Shown: positions 8,411 through 18,922, counted from the first letter of the stretch. The stretch is DNA of 64,000 bases from Sphingomonas sanguinis (GCF_001476905.1 NZ_LDTE01000029.1:1-64000), one strand, 5' to 3'. Program-made: numbers and translations. Notes: a model not told the origin generated them from the letters alone.

Positions 8411-9943
8411 ATGCGCCTGCACCTGACTTCTGCCCTGTCTTCCGGCGTCGCGATCGGCGCGGCCCTGCTGCTCACCGGCGCGGCTTCGGCGGAGACGTTG
8501 CGCGAGGCGATGGTGCGGGCGTACCAGACCAACCCGACGATCACCGGCCAGCGCGCCGCCCAGCGCGCGACCGATGAGAATGTGCCGATCGCCCGCGCCA
8601 GCGGCCTGCCGTCGCTGCAAGGCTCGGGGCAGTTCACCGACAATATCGTCGTTGCGAACAACAACTTCCTGAACCCCGAGCGGGTCGGCACCGGGTCGTT
8701 GCAGCTCTCGGTGCCCCTTTATCAGGGCGGGGCGGTCAAGAACGCGGTGCGAGCGGCGGAGACGCGGGTCGATGCGGGCCGGGCGCAGCTGCGCGGGGTG
8801 GAGGCGAACCTCTTTACCAATGTCGTGGCGGCGTACATGAACGTCATCCGCGACGAAGCGATCGTCAATCTGAACACCCGTAACGTCAATGTGCTGGACA
8901 CGAACCTGCGCGCCTCGCGCGATCGGTTCCAGGTCGGCGACCTGACCCGGACCGACGTGGCGCAGTCCGAGGCGCGTCTGGCTCAGGCACGTGCGCAGCT
9001 TCAGTCGGCGCAGGCCAACCTGATCTCCAGCCGCGAAAATTATGTCGCGGTGGTCGGTGTCGCGCCGGTCGGGCTGGAACAGCCGCCCGCGCTTCCCACG
9101 CTGCCAGCTTCGCCCAACCAGGCGGTGGCCGTTGCGCTGGAGCAGAATCCGCAGCTGATCGCGGCTCGGCGGGCTGCGGATGCCACCCGCTATGACATCA
9201 ATGTCGCGCGGGCCAATCGGCTGCCGCGCGTCGCGGCGGTGTCGAGCGGCAATTACTTCAACTATCTCGGCTCGATCAACGCCCCGCCGGGGGCTGGCAA
9301 CGTGCCCGGCTCGGGCGTCAACGCGACCGTGGGCGCGCAGCTGACCATGCCTCTGTTCCAGGGCGGTCGCCCGGCGGCGCAGGTTCGCCAGGCCGAGGCG
9401 CTGCGGGGCCAGGCGCTGGAGAATGCGACCGGCACCGAACGGCAGGTGGTGGCGCAGGTCCGCTCCGCCTATGCGGTCTGGCAATCCTCGCAGGAGGTGA
9501 TCCTGTCGGCCGAATCGGCGGTGCGCGCCAACTCGCTGTCGCTGGAGGGTGTGCGCGCCGAAAACAGCGTCGGCACCCGCACCGTGCTCGACATCCTGAA
9601 CGCCGAGCAGGAATTGCTGAACAGCCAGGTGACGCTGGTGACCGCGCGGCGCGACGCCTATGTCGCGGGCTTTGCGCTGATCGCCGCCATGGGCAATGCC
9701 GAGGCGCGCGACCTGGGGCTGGACGGCGGTCCGCTCTACGATCCGGTCACCAATTATAAGCGTGTGCGCAATCGCATCAACGATTGGGACGGCGATGGCG
9801 AGCCCGCTCCGATCGCCAGCACGACCGCCGCGACCCCGGCGCAGACGGCGGCGGTGACCCGTCCGCTCGACGCCGACGTCAACGCCCCTGTTGACAGAAG
9901 CCCCGCATTAACCACAGGTGCATCGGCACCAAGTCGGCAATAA
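8411..9943 (+). CDS. tolC: TolC family outer membrane channel
   Basis: A 510-residue outer membrane efflux/secretion channel. A signal peptide ends near ASA (residue 26). Two OEP repeats follow, each with a membrane strand motif of the form VPLYQGGA and MPLFQGGR, and long coiled-coil helices between. It forms the trimeric exit duct for type I secretion and RND or ABC pumps, but no inner-membrane partner is encoded beside it. It follows the pcm-like gene at 6 nt and precedes the PopZ-like gene at 29 nt, a conserved sphingomonad order. The low-complexity C-terminus (Ala/Thr/Pro-rich) is typical of these TolC proteins. Confidence 0.93.
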   Translation: MRLHLTSALSSGVAIGAALLLTGAASAETLREAMVRAYQTNPTITGQRAAQRATDENVPIARASGLPSLQGSGQFTDNIVVANNNFLNPERVGTGSLQLSVPLYQGGAVKNAVRAAETRVDAGRAQLRGVEANLFTNVVAAYMNVIRDEAIVNLNTRNVNVLDTNLRASRDRFQVGDLTRTDVAQSEARLAQARAQLQSAQANLISSRENYVAVVGVAPVGLEQPPALPTLPASPNQAVAVALEQNPQLIAARRAADATRYDINVARANRLPRVAAVSSGNYFNYLGSINAPPGAGNVPGSGVNATVGAQLTMPLFQGGRPAAQVRQAEALRGQALENATGTERQVVAQVRSAYAVWQSSQEVILSAESAVRANSLSLEGVRAENSVGTRTVLDILNAEQELLNSQVTLVTARRDAYVAGFALIAAMGNAEARDLGLDGGPLYDPVTNYKRVRNRINDWDGDGEPAPIASTTAATPAQTAAVTRPLDADVNAPVDRSPALTTGASAPSRQ

Positions 9944-9972
9944 GGCCGGACGCGGGGCCTTGGGGGGCTTCA

Positions 9973-10566
9973 ATGGGGATTGCGGTCATGGGTGAAGTCA
10001 GCGCCGAACCGTCGATGGAGGAGATCCTCTCCTCGATCAAACGAATCATCGCCGAAGAGGGGGAGGTGCCTGCGCGCCAGCGTCGCCAGCCGCGCCCCGT
10101 GCCGTCGCCGGTCGTCGATGAGGATTCGCCCGAGGTCCTCGAACTGAGCGATCCCATGCCGTTGCGCATGAAGGTCGAGGCCGCCGCCGCCCGTGCCGCC
10201 GAATCGGCGATGCGCGGCGTGGTCGAGCCCGCGCCTGTGCCCGCTCCGGCCCCGGCGCCCGAACCGGTGGCGCAGGTCGCGCCGCCCGCTCCCGTCGCCG
10301 CGCCGGCTCTCGCCGCGCTGGACGAAGAGGATGATGCCGAGGAGGCGATCGTATCCCCGCGCGCGGCTCAGGCCAGTCGCGGTTCCCTGGAGGCGCTCAG
10401 CCGTATGATGGTCAAGCCCGAACCGAGCAGCGACGGCACCCTGGAGGGGATGGTCCGCGAGATGCTGCGTCCGATGCTGCGCGACTGGCTCGACGCGAAC
10501 CTGCCTGAGATGGTCGAGGCGATGGTCGCGCGCGAAATCGCCCGGATCACCCGCGAAGGCCGCTGA
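9973..10566 (+). CDS. PopZ-like DUF2497 family protein
   Basis: A 197-residue protein with the architecture of the polar organising protein PopZ. It has an N-terminal amphipathic helix EPSMEEILSSIKRIIAEE, a Pro/Ala/Glu-rich disordered middle (residues 35-115), and a C-terminal helical assembly region containing LEGMVREMLRPMLRDWL. In Caulobacter PopZ forms a polar matrix anchoring the ParB-parS centromere, and popZ lies near valS as here. A polar scaffold role is inferred by family and synteny. ATG 9973 follows a G-rich Shine-Dalgarno; ATG 9988 is possible. Confidence 0.85.
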   Translation: MGIAVMGEVSAEPSMEEILSSIKRIIAEEGEVPARQRRQPRPVPSPVVDEDSPEVLELSDPMPLRMKVEAAAARAAESAMRGVVEPAPVPAPAPAPEPVAQVAPPAPVAAPALAALDEEDDAEEAIVSPRAAQASRGSLEALSRMMVKPEPSSDGTLEGMVREMLRPMLRDWLDANLPEMVEAMVAREIARITREGR

Positions 10567-10633
10567 TCCCAACTGCCGCCTTTTCCACTCGTATCGCTGG
10601 GCGGGTGGAACCGGCGGCACCTGACCGGGTTCG

Positions 10634-12262
10634 ATGGGCATGGACCCGGCCGATGAGACGCACGATATGACGAAGTCGACGCGCTCCCACGTGTCGTCCC
10701 CACCGATCGCCGATGCGCGCCAGCCGCATTCGGGCCAGTCGGACATCTTCTTCGCGGCGGTGAAGACCACGCGGATGCCGATGATCGTCACCGATCCGCG
10801 CCAGCCGGACAACCCCATCGTTTTCTGCAACGAAGCCTTCAGCTTCATGACCGGCTATTCCGAGCAGGAGATTCTGGGCACCAATTGCCGGTTTCTGCAG
10901 GGGCCGGAAACCGACCGCGACGTGGTGGCGCAGGTTCGGGCGGCGGTGGAGCGCCGTGATGAGATCGCGGTCGAGCTGCTCAATTATCGCAAAAACGGCT
11001 CGACCTTCTGGAACGCGCTGTTCGTGTCGCCCGTCTATGACGATGCGGGTGAGCTGGTCTATTTCTTCAGCAGCCAACTCGACATCTCGCGCCGTCGCGA
11101 GGCCGAGGATGCCTTGCACGAGGCGCAGAAGATGGAGGCGGTCGGCAAGCTGACCGGCGGCATCGCGCACGACTTCAACAATCTGCTTCAGGTCATCATC
11201 GGCTATGCCGACATATTGGAAGCCAGGGTCGACGAAAATGACCGCAGCGGACGGCGCGCGGTCGAGGCGATCGGCGCAGCGGCGGCGCGTGGTGCGACGC
11301 TGACCCAGCAGCTGCTTGCTTTTGCCCGCAAGCAGGAGTTGCGCGACCGGCTGCTCAACTTCAACCAGCTGATTGAGGATTTCCGCCCGATCCTTAATCG
11401 CACGGCGGGCGACCGGGTGGTCGTGCGTCAGCGGCTGGAGGAAAATCTCTGGAACTGCCGGATCGATCCGGTCCAGGCCGAGATGGCGCTGCTCAACATC
11501 GTCACCAATGCGCGCGAGGCGCTGGCCCGCGATGGGGGGCAGGGCGAGATCACCATCTCCACCCGCAACATGATCCAGTCGCCGGACGATCCGGAGGGCC
11601 CCGCCAATCTGGAGCCCGGCGAATATGTCATCGTCCGCATCGCCGATGACGGGCCGGGCATCGATCCGCAGATCGCCGACAAGATCTTCGACCCGTTCTT
11701 CACCACCAAGGAGATGGGGAAGGGCGCGGGGCTCGGCCTTGCCATGGTCTATGGCTTCATGCGCCAGTCGGGCGGCCTCGCCACCGCCGAGCCCGACGCA
11801 GAGGGTGCGGTGATCACGCTGTACTTCCCGCGCGCGGCGGGCGTGACCGAACGGCGCGCCACACCGGTCCAGCCTGCGCGCAGCGGCGGTGTCGAGCGAG
11901 TGTTGATGGTCGAGGACCAGGAGGACGTCGGCGATCTGGGCAAGTCGATGCTCGAGGATCTGGGCTATGATGTCGTCCTGACCCGCAGCGCGCGCGAGGC
12001 GCTCGACCATCTGGCCAAGGACAGCGATTTCCAGCTGCTGTTCACCGATATCCTGATGCCCGGTGGGATGAACGGCGTGGCGCTGGCGCAGGCGGTCCGG
12101 CGGGACTACCCGCGGCTGTCGGTGCTACTGACCACCGGTTTTGCCGATGAAGCGATTGACGAGGGTGCACGCTCCTATGAGTTGATCCGCAAACCCTATC
12201 GCCGCGCCGAGCTGAACGAGCGTATCCGCGCGGTACTCGACCGGCCGGGCGCGCGGACCTGA
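10634..12262 (+). CDS. LOV-domain hybrid histidine kinase with C-terminal receiver
   Basis: A 542-residue soluble hybrid kinase. The N-terminal LOV domain (about 35-155) carries the canonical GTNCRFLQ with adduct Cys85, NYRKNG and FSSQLD. The dimerisation/phospho-acceptor helix has His179 in GGIAHDFNNLL. The ATPase domain shows NIVTNAREAL, DDGPGID and GAGLGLAMVYG. The receiver (about 418-538) has VEDQED and the acceptor Asp in LFTDILMP. Blue light should switch autophosphorylation. It sits between the PopZ-like gene and valS, both housekeeping. It is the second LOV protein in the window and, unlike the first, carries its own kinase. The output target is unknown. The start is uncertain among ATGs 10634, 10640 and 10667. 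Confidence 0.93.
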   Translation: MGMDPADETHDMTKSTRSHVSSPPIADARQPHSGQSDIFFAAVKTTRMPMIVTDPRQPDNPIVFCNEAFSFMTGYSEQEILGTNCRFLQGPETDRDVVAQVRAAVERRDEIAVELLNYRKNGSTFWNALFVSPVYDDAGELVYFFSSQLDISRRREAEDALHEAQKMEAVGKLTGGIAHDFNNLLQVIIGYADILEARVDENDRSGRRAVEAIGAAAARGATLTQQLLAFARKQELRDRLLNFNQLIEDFRPILNRTAGDRVVVRQRLEENLWNCRIDPVQAEMALLNIVTNAREALARDGGQGEITISTRNMIQSPDDPEGPANLEPGEYVIVRIADDGPGIDPQIADKIFDPFFTTKEMGKGAGLGLAMVYGFMRQSGGLATAEPDAEGAVITLYFPRAAGVTERRATPVQPARSGGVERVLMVEDQEDVGDLGKSMLEDLGYDVVLTRSAREALDHLAKDSDFQLLFTDILMPGGMNGVALAQAVRRDYPRLSVLLTTGFADEAIDEGARSYELIRKPYRRAELNERIRAVLDRPGART

Positions 12263-12306
12263 TACAATATCTGGCGGATCGCCGCGCGGGTGATTAAGGC
12301 AGCGTC

Positions 12307-15102
12307 ATGACTGAGCTGCCCAAGACGTTCGACCCCGCCGCAATCGAAGCCCGCTGGTATGGCCATTGGGAGGAAAAGGGCCTGTTCCGCCCCGACCGCC
12401 CGAACGCCGAGCCCTGGACGATCGTCAACCCGCCGCCCAACGTCACCGGCAATCTGCATATCGGCCACGCGCTGGACAACACGTTGCAGGACATCCTCGT
12501 CCGTCATGCCCGGTTGAAGGGCAAGGACGCGCTGTGGGTGGTCGGCACCGACCATGCGGGCATCGCGACCCAGATGGTCGTCGAGCGCCAGATGAATGCG
12601 CGTGGCGAAAAGCGCACCGACTTCACCCGCGACCAGTTCCTGGAGAAGGTCTGGACCTGGAAGGCGGAGAGCGGCGGCCAGATCACCGGCCAGCTGCGCC
12701 GTCTGGGCTGCTCGATGGACTGGGCGAACGAACGGTTCACGATGGACGAGGGCTTCAGCAAGGCGGTGCTGAAGGTGTTCGTCGAATTGCATCGCCAGAA
12801 GCTGCTCTATCGCGACAAGCGGCTGGTCAACTGGGACGCCGGGCTCGGCACCGCGATCAGCGACCTGGAGGTCGAGACGCGCGAAGTGAAGGGCAGCTTC
12901 TGGCGCCTGCGTTATCCGCTGGCCGATGGATCGGGCTTTATCGAGGTTGCGACGACCCGGCCGGAGACGATGCTCGCCGACATGGCGGTCGCGGTTCACC
13001 CGGACGATGCGCGTTACACCGCAATGATCGGCAAGCAGGTCCGCCTGCCGATCACCGGCCGTCTGATCCCGATCGTCTCCGATGAACATGCCGACCCCGA
13101 GCTAGGATCGGGTGCGGTCAAGATCACGCCCGGCCATGATTTCAATGACTTCGAGGTCGGCCGCCGTGCGGGCATCGAGGCGCGCGACATGCTCAACATG
13201 CTCGATGCCAAGGCGCATATCTGCCAGACTTCGGACGGCCTGATTCCCGACGCCTTCCTGGGCCTGTCGACGGCTGATGCGCGCAAGGCCGTCGTCGCGA
13301 GGTTGAAGGACGAGGGCGTCCTGATCCCGCATATCGACAAGGACGGTGAAGAGCACGATGCCGAGCCGCGCACGATTCAGACCCCGTTCGGCGACCGCTC
13401 TGGCGTGGTGATCGAGCCTTGGCTGACCGACCAATGGTATGTCGACGCCAAGACTCTGGCCCAGCCCGCGATAGAAGCCGTGCGTAGCGGCAAGATCAAG
13501 ATCGTGCCGCAGGCGTGGGAGAAGACCTTCTTCAACTGGATGGAGAATATCCAGCCCTGGTGCGTCAGCCGCCAGCTCTGGTGGGGCCATCAGATCCCGG
13601 CGTGGTTTGGGCCGGAGGCGGAAGAACTGAACAGCTTTGGCCATCAGCGTGGGCCGGTCTTCGTCGCTGAAGACGAGCAGACCGCTCGTCAACAGGCGGC
13701 AGCGCACTACGGCGTTGCGGCAGATCGCGTCTTCTTCGCTGCCACTCCGGGCGAGGCAAGCAAGCTGTGGATTGAAAACCTTTCAGTTGAAAAGCCGATT
13801 GTTCTTCTGCGCGACCCGGACGTGCTGGATACGTGGTTCTCTTCCGCGCTCTGGCCGTTCGCGACGCTGGGCTGGCCCGATACGGACGACAAGACGCTTG
13901 CGGGGCGTTACCCCAATGACGTGCTGATCTCCGGCTTCGACATCCTGTTTTTCTGGGATGCGCGGATGATGATGCAGGGCATGCACTTCATGGAAGATGT
14001 GCCCTTCAAGACGCTGTATCTCCACGGTCTTGTCCGCGCCGCCGACGGTTCGAAAATGTCGAAGTCGAAGGGCAATACGGTCGATCCGCTGGGCCTGATC
14101 GACCAGTACGGCGCCGACGCGCTGCGCTTCTTCATGGCGGCGATGGAAAGCCAGGGCCGCGACATCAAGATGGATGAACGCCGGGTCGAGGGCTATCGCA
14201 ACTTCGCGACCAAGCTGTGGAACGCGGCGCGCTTCGCCCAGTCGAATGGGATCGGCGCGTCGACCACGCTGGAGGCACCGAACGCCAGCCTCGCGGTCAA
14301 CAAGTGGATCATCGCCGAAACGGTGAAGACGGTACAGGCGGTCGACCTCGCGCTGGCCGATTACCGGTTCGACGGGGCGGCTAACGCGATCTATCAGTTC
14401 GTCTGGAGCCGCTTCTGCGATTGGTATCTCGAACTCATCAAGCCGGTCCTGCAGGGCGGCGAAGAAGGCGGCGAGGAAACCCGCGCGGTCGCGGGCTGGG
14501 TGCTCGACCAGATTCTGGTCCTGCTCCACCCGTTCATGCCGTTCATCACCGAGGAGCTGTGGCACGCCATGGGCGCGCGCGATCACGACCTGATCGTGGC
14601 GCAATGGCCGATGGCGGACGCCCGCGCGCTCGACCCGGAAGCGGAGCGTGAGATCGACTGGCTGATCCGCTTGGTCAGTGAAATCCGTGCCGCGCGGACC
14701 GAACTCAACGTGCCGCCGGGCGCGCGTTTGCCGATGCACGTCCGCGATGCCAATGACGGTACGACGGCGCGTCTGATCCGTCAGGCTTCGGCGCTGGCGC
14801 GTCTGGCGCGTGTCGACGCTGCCGAAGGTGGGGTCACCGGCGGGGCCGCACAGGTGGTGGTGGACGAAGCGACCTTCGTCCTGCCGCTGGAAGGCGTGAT
14901 CGACCTCGACGCCGAGCGTCAGCGCCTGACCAAGGCGATTGCGGCGGTCGAGAAGGAACGCGACGCGCTGGGCGGGCGGTTGAGCAACGCCAGCTTCGTC
15001 GAACGCGCTAAGCCCGAAGCGGTGGAAAAGGCTCGTGCCGACCATGCCGACAAGATGGCCGAAGCGGCTCGGCTGCACGCGGCGCTTGGCCGCCTGGGCT
15101 GA
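12307..15102 (+). CDS. valS: Valyl-tRNA synthetase
   Basis: A 931-residue class Ia synthetase that charges tRNA-Val. The HIGH signature is in [15 protein letters not shown] (near residue 50), the KMSKS loop is in [11 protein letters not shown] (near 583), and the CP1 editing domain lies between. A C-terminal coiled-coil arm (about 860-931) ends the protein, as in bacterial ValRS. AAGG precedes ATG 12307. A stretch at about residues 438-505, just before [13 protein letters not shown], is longer than I remember from typical ValRS and uses more AT-ending codons than its surroundings; the frame remains open. Confidence 0.97.
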   Translation: MTELPKTFDPAAIEARWYGHWEEKGLFRPDRPNAEPWTIVNPPPNVTGNLHIGHALDNTLQDILVRHARLKGKDALWVVGTDHAGIATQMVVERQMNARGEKRTDFTRDQFLEKVWTWKAESGGQITGQLRRLGCSMDWANERFTMDEGFSKAVLKVFVELHRQKLLYRDKRLVNWDAGLGTAISDLEVETREVKGSFWRLRYPLADGSGFIEVATTRPETMLADMAVAVHPDDARYTAMIGKQVRLPITGRLIPIVSDEHADPELGSGAVKITPGHDFNDFEVGRRAGIEARDMLNMLDAKAHICQTSDGLIPDAFLGLSTADARKAVVARLKDEGVLIPHIDKDGEEHDAEPRTIQTPFGDRSGVVIEPWLTDQWYVDAKTLAQPAIEAVRSGKIKIVPQAWEKTFFNWMENIQPWCVSRQLWWGHQIPAWFGPEAEELNSFGHQRGPVFVAEDEQTARQQAAAHYGVAADRVFFAATPGEASKLWIENLSVEKPIVLLRDPDVLDTWFSSALWPFATLGWPDTDDKTLAGRYPNDVLISGFDILFFWDARMMMQGMHFMEDVPFKTLYLHGLVRAADGSKMSKSKGNTVDPLGLIDQYGADALRFFMAAMESQGRDIKMDERRVEGYRNFATKLWNAARFAQSNGIGASTTLEAPNASLAVNKWIIAETVKTVQAVDLALADYRFDGAANAIYQFVWSRFCDWYLELIKPVLQGGEEGGEETRAVAGWVLDQILVLLHPFMPFITEELWHAMGARDHDLIVAQWPMADARALDPEAEREIDWLIRLVSEIRAARTELNVPPGARLPMHVRDANDGTTARLIRQASALARLARVDAAEGGVTGGAAQVVVDEATFVLPLEGVIDLDAERQRLTKAIAAVEKERDALGGRLSNASFVERAKPEAVEKARADHADKMAEAARLHAALGRLG

Positions 15103-15110
15103 TCCGTTTG

Positions 15111-15140
15111 ATCCCTCCCCGTCGCTGAACGGGGAGGGAT
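15111..15140. terminator. Convergent terminator hairpin
   Basis: ATCCCTCCCC (15111-15120) and GGGGAGGGAT (15131-15140) form a perfect 10-bp stem with a 10-nt loop. It lies between convergent valS and the CPA2 antiporter gene and touches the antiporter stop codon, so it can serve both. Confidence 0.6.
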
Positions 15141-16919
15141 TTACCCTTGCTCGCCCAGACGCCGCAGCCGCCGGATACGCGGTTCCCGCTGGAGCTGTGC
15201 CTCGCGCCGGATGACTTGGCGCAGTTCGTCGCGCTTTTCGTGGATCGACGCGATCACCGGCCCCATCGCGACGCCCAGGTCGACCAGCACCGCCTCCGAC
15301 AGTTGCAACGAGCTTTCCAGCGTCTCGGGCACTGCCTCGCTGACGCCCGCCCGGTAGAGCTCGGTCGCATGCGCCATGTCGCGCGCGCGGGCGATAATCG
15401 GCAGGTTCGGGGCGGCTTCGCGGATACGCCGCGCCAGCCGGACGGTGAGAACGGGATCGTCCATCGTCAGGATCAGCGCGCGGGCCGCGGGCAGGTCCAG
15501 CCGGTCGACCAATTCCGCCCGCGCCACATCGCCGAACAACACCGGATAGCCCGCGCGCCGCGCGTCGTTGACCGAATCGATATCCGCTTCCACCGCGACA
15601 TAGGGCTGGCCGTGCACGGTCAGCATGTCGGCGATCATCTTGCCGACGCGCCCAAAGCCGATGATGACGGTCCGCCCGCCATCCGCTTCTGGCTGCGGCG
15701 CGGGCGGGGCGTCAGTGCTGCGCGCCTCGATCCGGCGGGATATGACCCGGCCCGCCTTGGCGAGCAGCGGCGTGATGGTCAGGCCGATTGCGGTCACCGT
15801 CTGCCAGAAACTGGCGGTCGAGGGCAGAATCAGCTGCGCCTGCGCCGCCGTGCCCAGCACGATCAGCGTCGTCTCGGACGGGCTGCCCATTAGCAGCCCG
15901 GTTTCTGCCGCGACGCCGCGCCGGGCATGGGCGATCCGCAGCAGCAGATAGGTGACGATCGCCTTCACCGCGACGATCCCGACCACTGCGAGCAGCAGCG
16001 AATCCCAATTCCGCGCGATCAGCCGCAGGTCCAGGCTCATGCCCACGGTGATCAGGAACACGCCGAGCGCCAGGCCCTTGAACGGCGCGGTCATCACCTC
16101 GACCTCCGAATGATATTCGGTTTCGGCGATCAGCAGGCCTGCGAGCAGGGCACCGACGATCGGCGACAGCCCCGCCGCCGTGGTCGCGACGCTGGCGACG
16201 ATGACGACCAGCAGCGAGGCGGCGAGAAACAACTCGGGGCTCTTGGTGCGCGCGGCCTGGGCGAACAGGCGGGGCAGGACCAGCTTGCCACCCAGATACA
16301 TGGCGACCACGGTCAGGCCGCCGCGCAGTGCAACGCCTGCAATCCCGACCCAGCCCTCATCGCTGGCGGTGGGGGCCATCGCGCCCAGCGCGAAGATGAT
16401 CGGGACCAGCGCGAGATCCTCGAACAACAGCATCGCGAACGCGCCCCGGCCCACGGGGCTCGTCGTGCCGACCAGTGGCAGCACGAGCGCGGTCGAGGAC
16501 AGGGTCAGCGCGAGACCCAGTCCGATCGCTCCGGCCCAGCCTTGGCCCAGCAGATGGAGCGCGATGCCGATCAGCGTGGCCGACCCGATCAGCTCGGCGG
16601 CACCGGTGCCGAACACCAGCCGCCGCATCGCCCATAGCCTGCGAAAAGACAGTTCCAAGCCAATGGAAAACAACAATAAGATGATTCCGAACTCAGCAAA
16701 GGGCTCGATCGACCCCGGGTTGGAGATGGTCAGATAATAGAGCCAAGGTGCGTGCGGCACGAGCGAGCCCAGTCCGGCCGGGCCGACCAGGAGCCCGACC
16801 AGAATGAACCCGATCACCGGGCTGACCCGGAAGCGCGCAAAGGCCGGAATGACGATCCCCGCCGACCCGAGGATCACGAGGGCGTCGGAAAAGCCCTGAT
16901 TGTCTAACCGAAGTGCCAT
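15141..16919 (-). CDS. CPA2 family cation:proton antiporter with TrkA-N domain (KefB/C-like)
   Basis: A 592-residue inner-membrane transporter. About 12-13 hydrophobic segments cover residues 10-395, including the family motif LTLSSTALVLPL. A linker then leads to a cytosolic Rossmann TrkA-N/RCK domain (about 412-530) with the nucleotide loop IIGFGRVGKMIA. The layout matches Kef-type K+/H+ antiporters and related Na+/H+ exchangers; the ion cannot be read from sequence. No ancillary KefF or KefG gene is adjacent. It converges with valS and diverges from the cytochrome c gene with 109 nt between, room for two promoters. Confidence 0.93.
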   Translation of the reverse strand: MALRLDNQGFSDALVILGSAGIVIPAFARFRVSPVIGFILVGLLVGPAGLGSLVPHAPWLYYLTISNPGSIEPFAEFGIILLLFSIGLELSFRRLWAMRRLVFGTGAAELIGSATLIGIALHLLGQGWAGAIGLGLALTLSSTALVLPLVGTTSPVGRGAFAMLLFEDLALVPIIFALGAMAPTASDEGWVGIAGVALRGGLTVVAMYLGGKLVLPRLFAQAARTKSPELFLAASLLVVIVASVATTAAGLSPIVGALLAGLLIAETEYHSEVEVMTAPFKGLALGVFLITVGMSLDLRLIARNWDSLLLAVVGIVAVKAIVTYLLLRIAHARRGVAAETGLLMGSPSETTLIVLGTAAQAQLILPSTASFWQTVTAIGLTITPLLAKAGRVISRRIEARSTDAPPAPQPEADGGRTVIIGFGRVGKMIADMLTVHGQPYVAVEADIDSVNDARRAGYPVLFGDVARAELVDRLDLPAARALILTMDDPVLTVRLARRIREAAPNLPIIARARDMAHATELYRAGVSEAVPETLESSLQLSEAVLVDLGVAMGPVIASIHEKRDELRQVIRREAQLQREPRIRRLRRLGEQG

Positions 16920-17028
16920 GGCGACAGACTAGCCCGGTAATGTCGCGCTTGTCAGGTCGTTAATCGGGTGAAACGACGATGGGGCGATTCGTCCAATGCG
17001 AGGGAGGGCCAGGCGGGGCTAGGGCGCG

Positions 17029-17475
17029 GTGATGATCCGTTATTCTGTGTCCTTCGCTCTCCTGTCCTGTCTGGCGCTCGGTGGCTGTGGCGATGACGGG
17101 CGGGCGGAACGGTTGAAGGCGGCAGGCCCCCATCCTTCGCTCGACGCACTGATGCGGGTCGCGGATGCCGATGCGGGCGCGCGGACCTTCGGCCAGTGCA
17201 TGGCCTGCCACACGATCGGCAAGGGCGAACTCGACCGCGCGGGGCCGAACCTGCACGGCATCATGGGCAAGCCGGTCGCGGGCGGCAGCGTAAGGTTCGG
17301 CTATACCGCCGCGCTGATGAAGGTCGGCGGGCGTTGGGATCGCGCGACGATGAACCGGTGGCTGACCTCGCCGCAACGCTTTGCGCCGGGGACGAAGATG
17401 AGCTTTCCCGGTCTGCCTGATCCGCTCGCCCGAGCGGATGTCATCGCCTATCTGGAACGGGAGGGGCGGCAATAA
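17029..17475 (+). CDS. Lipoprotein class I c-type cytochrome
   Basis: A 148-residue monohaem cytochrome c. A signal peptide ends in the lipobox LALGGC, so the protein is probably a lipoprotein in the inner or outer membrane, facing the periplasm. The haem-attachment motif is CMACH, with the distal Met ligand in GTKMSFPG. The fold resembles cytochrome c2/c-550 of alphaproteobacteria (GPNLHGIMGKP, RFGYTAAL). It likely shuttles electrons between respiratory complexes, but no oxidase gene is adjacent. Start is GTG 17029 or ATG 17032. It converges with icd over a shared terminator. Confidence 0.9.
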   Translation: MMIRYSVSFALLSCLALGGCGDDGRAERLKAAGPHPSLDALMRVADADAGARTFGQCMACHTIGKGELDRAGPNLHGIMGKPVAGGSVRFGYTAALMKVGGRWDRATMNRWLTSPQRFAPGTKMSFPGLPDPLARADVIAYLEREGRQ

Positions 17476-17501
17476 TGATAACCGCCATTCGGTAACGGCA
17501 T

Positions 17502-17539
17502 AAAAAAGGGCCCGAAAACAATGTTTCCGGGCCCTTTTC
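17502..17539. terminator. Bidirectional rho-independent terminator
   Basis: An A-run and GGGCCCG are followed by a short loop, then CGGGCCC and CTTTTCT. This gives a GC stem with U-runs on either strand between the convergent cytochrome c and icd genes. Confidence 0.85.
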
Positions 17540-17558
17540 TAACCATGTTTGGCAGAAG

Positions 17559-18779
17559 TTACTGCCAGTTGGCCATCGCGGTTTCGAGGTTGACGCGGAT
17601 CGCCTCGAAGAACTGCTCGGTGGTCATCCAGGGCTGATCCGGGCCGATTAGGATCGCGAGATCCTTGGTCATCTGGCCGTTCTCCACGGTCTGGACGCAG
17701 ACCTTTTCCAGCGTCTCGGCGAAGCGAACGACGTCCGGCGTGTTGTCGAACTTGCCGCGATACTTCAGGCCGCCGGTCCAGGCGAAGATCGACGCGATCG
17801 GGTTGGTCGAGGTCGCCTTGCCCTGCTGGTGCTGGCGATAGTGACGGGTCACGGTGCCGTGCGCCGCTTCCGCCTCGATCGTCTTGCCGTCCGGGGTCAT
17901 CAGGACCGAGGTCATCAGGCCGAGCGAGCCGAAGCCCTGTGCCACCGTGTCGGACTGCACGTCGCCGTCATAGTTCTTGCAGGCCCAGACGAATTCGCCG
18001 TGCCACTTCAGCGCCGAGGCGACCATGTCGTCGATCAGGCGGTGCTGATACTCGATGCCCGCCGCCTTGAACTGCTCGGCGAACTCGGCGTCGAACACTT
18101 CCTGGAAGATGTCCTTGAAGCGGCCGTCATAGGCCTTCAAGATGGTGTTCTTGGTCGACAGATAGACCGGCCAGCCACGGTTCAGGCCATAGTTCATCGA
18201 CGCGCGCGCGAAGTCGCGGATCGATTCGTCGAGATTGTACATGCCCATGGCGACGCCGGCGGCGGGGAAGTTGAAAACCTCCTCCTCGATCGACTCGCCA
18301 TTCTCGCCTTCCCACTTTAGGGTCAACTTGCCCTTGCCGGGGACCTTGAAATCGGTCGCCTTATACTGGTCGCCGAACGCATGACGACCGACGACGATCG
18401 GGTGGGTCCAGCCGGGGACGAGGCGGGGAACGTTCTTGATGACGATCGGCTCGCGGAACACCACGCCGCCCAGGATGTTGCGGATCGTGCCGTTGGGCGA
18501 CTTCCACATCTTCTTCAGGCCGAACTCCTCGACGCGCTGCTCGTCGGGGGTGATGGTCGCGCACTTGATCGCGACGCCGTACTTCTGCGTGGCGTGGGCG
18601 CTGTCGATCGTCACCTGGTCGGCGGTCGCGTCGCGATTCTGAACCGACAGGTCGAAATAGGCGAGTTCGATGTCGAGATAGGGCTTGATCAGGCGTTCGC
18701 GAATCCATTCCCAGATGATCCGGGTCATTTCGTCGCCGTCGATCTCCACGACGGGGGTATTTACCTTGATCTTCGCCAT
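17559..18779 (-). CDS. icd: NADP-dependent isocitrate dehydrogenase
   Basis: A 406-residue enzyme converting isocitrate to 2-oxoglutarate, CO2 and NADPH in the TCA cycle. The sequence begins [19 protein letters not shown] in style and contains [15 protein letters not shown] and [10 protein letters not shown]. These mark the eukaryote-like homodimeric type II IDH found in alphaproteobacteria rather than the E. coli type. Length is as expected. It is monocistronic: the terminator lies downstream and psd is divergent upstream across about 140 nt. Confidence 0.97.
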   Translation of the reverse strand: MAKIKVNTPVVEIDGDEMTRIIWEWIRERLIKPYLDIELAYFDLSVQNRDATADQVTIDSAHATQKYGVAIKCATITPDEQRVEEFGLKKMWKSPNGTIRNILGGVVFREPIVIKNVPRLVPGWTHPIVVGRHAFGDQYKATDFKVPGKGKLTLKWEGENGESIEEEVFNFPAAGVAMGMYNLDESIRDFARASMNYGLNRGWPVYLSTKNTILKAYDGRFKDIFQEVFDAEFAEQFKAAGIEYQHRLIDDMVASALKWHGEFVWACKNYDGDVQSDTVAQGFGSLGLMTSVLMTPDGKTIEAEAAHGTVTRHYRQHQQGKATSTNPIASIFAWTGGLKYRGKFDNTPDVVRFAETLEKVCVQTVENGQMTKDLAILIGPDQPWMTTEQFFEAIRVNLETAMANWQ

Positions 18780-18922
18780 ATGCGCATCCTTCAGATTAGG
18801 CGGGTTTGGGCAAGCGTCTAGGGGAGGGGGCGCGGCGGATCAACCACCCCGCTTGCAACGAGAAAGGGCCGGGGCGAACCGAAAAGATTGTGCGATGGCC
18901 GGTGGACAGGTAGACAGGCCCG

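Noticed and set aside
7691..9484. 597-codon leftward open frame opposite the pcm-like and tolC genes
   Set aside because: Runs antisense across two well-supported genes and reads as Arg/His/Gly-rich noise.
10547..12010. 487-codon leftward frame opposite the LOV kinase
   Set aside because: The plus-strand gene has clear LOV, kinase and receiver motifs; the antisense frame has none.
13783..15078. Leftward frame of 431 codons opposite valS
   Set aside because: Antisense shadow of valS.
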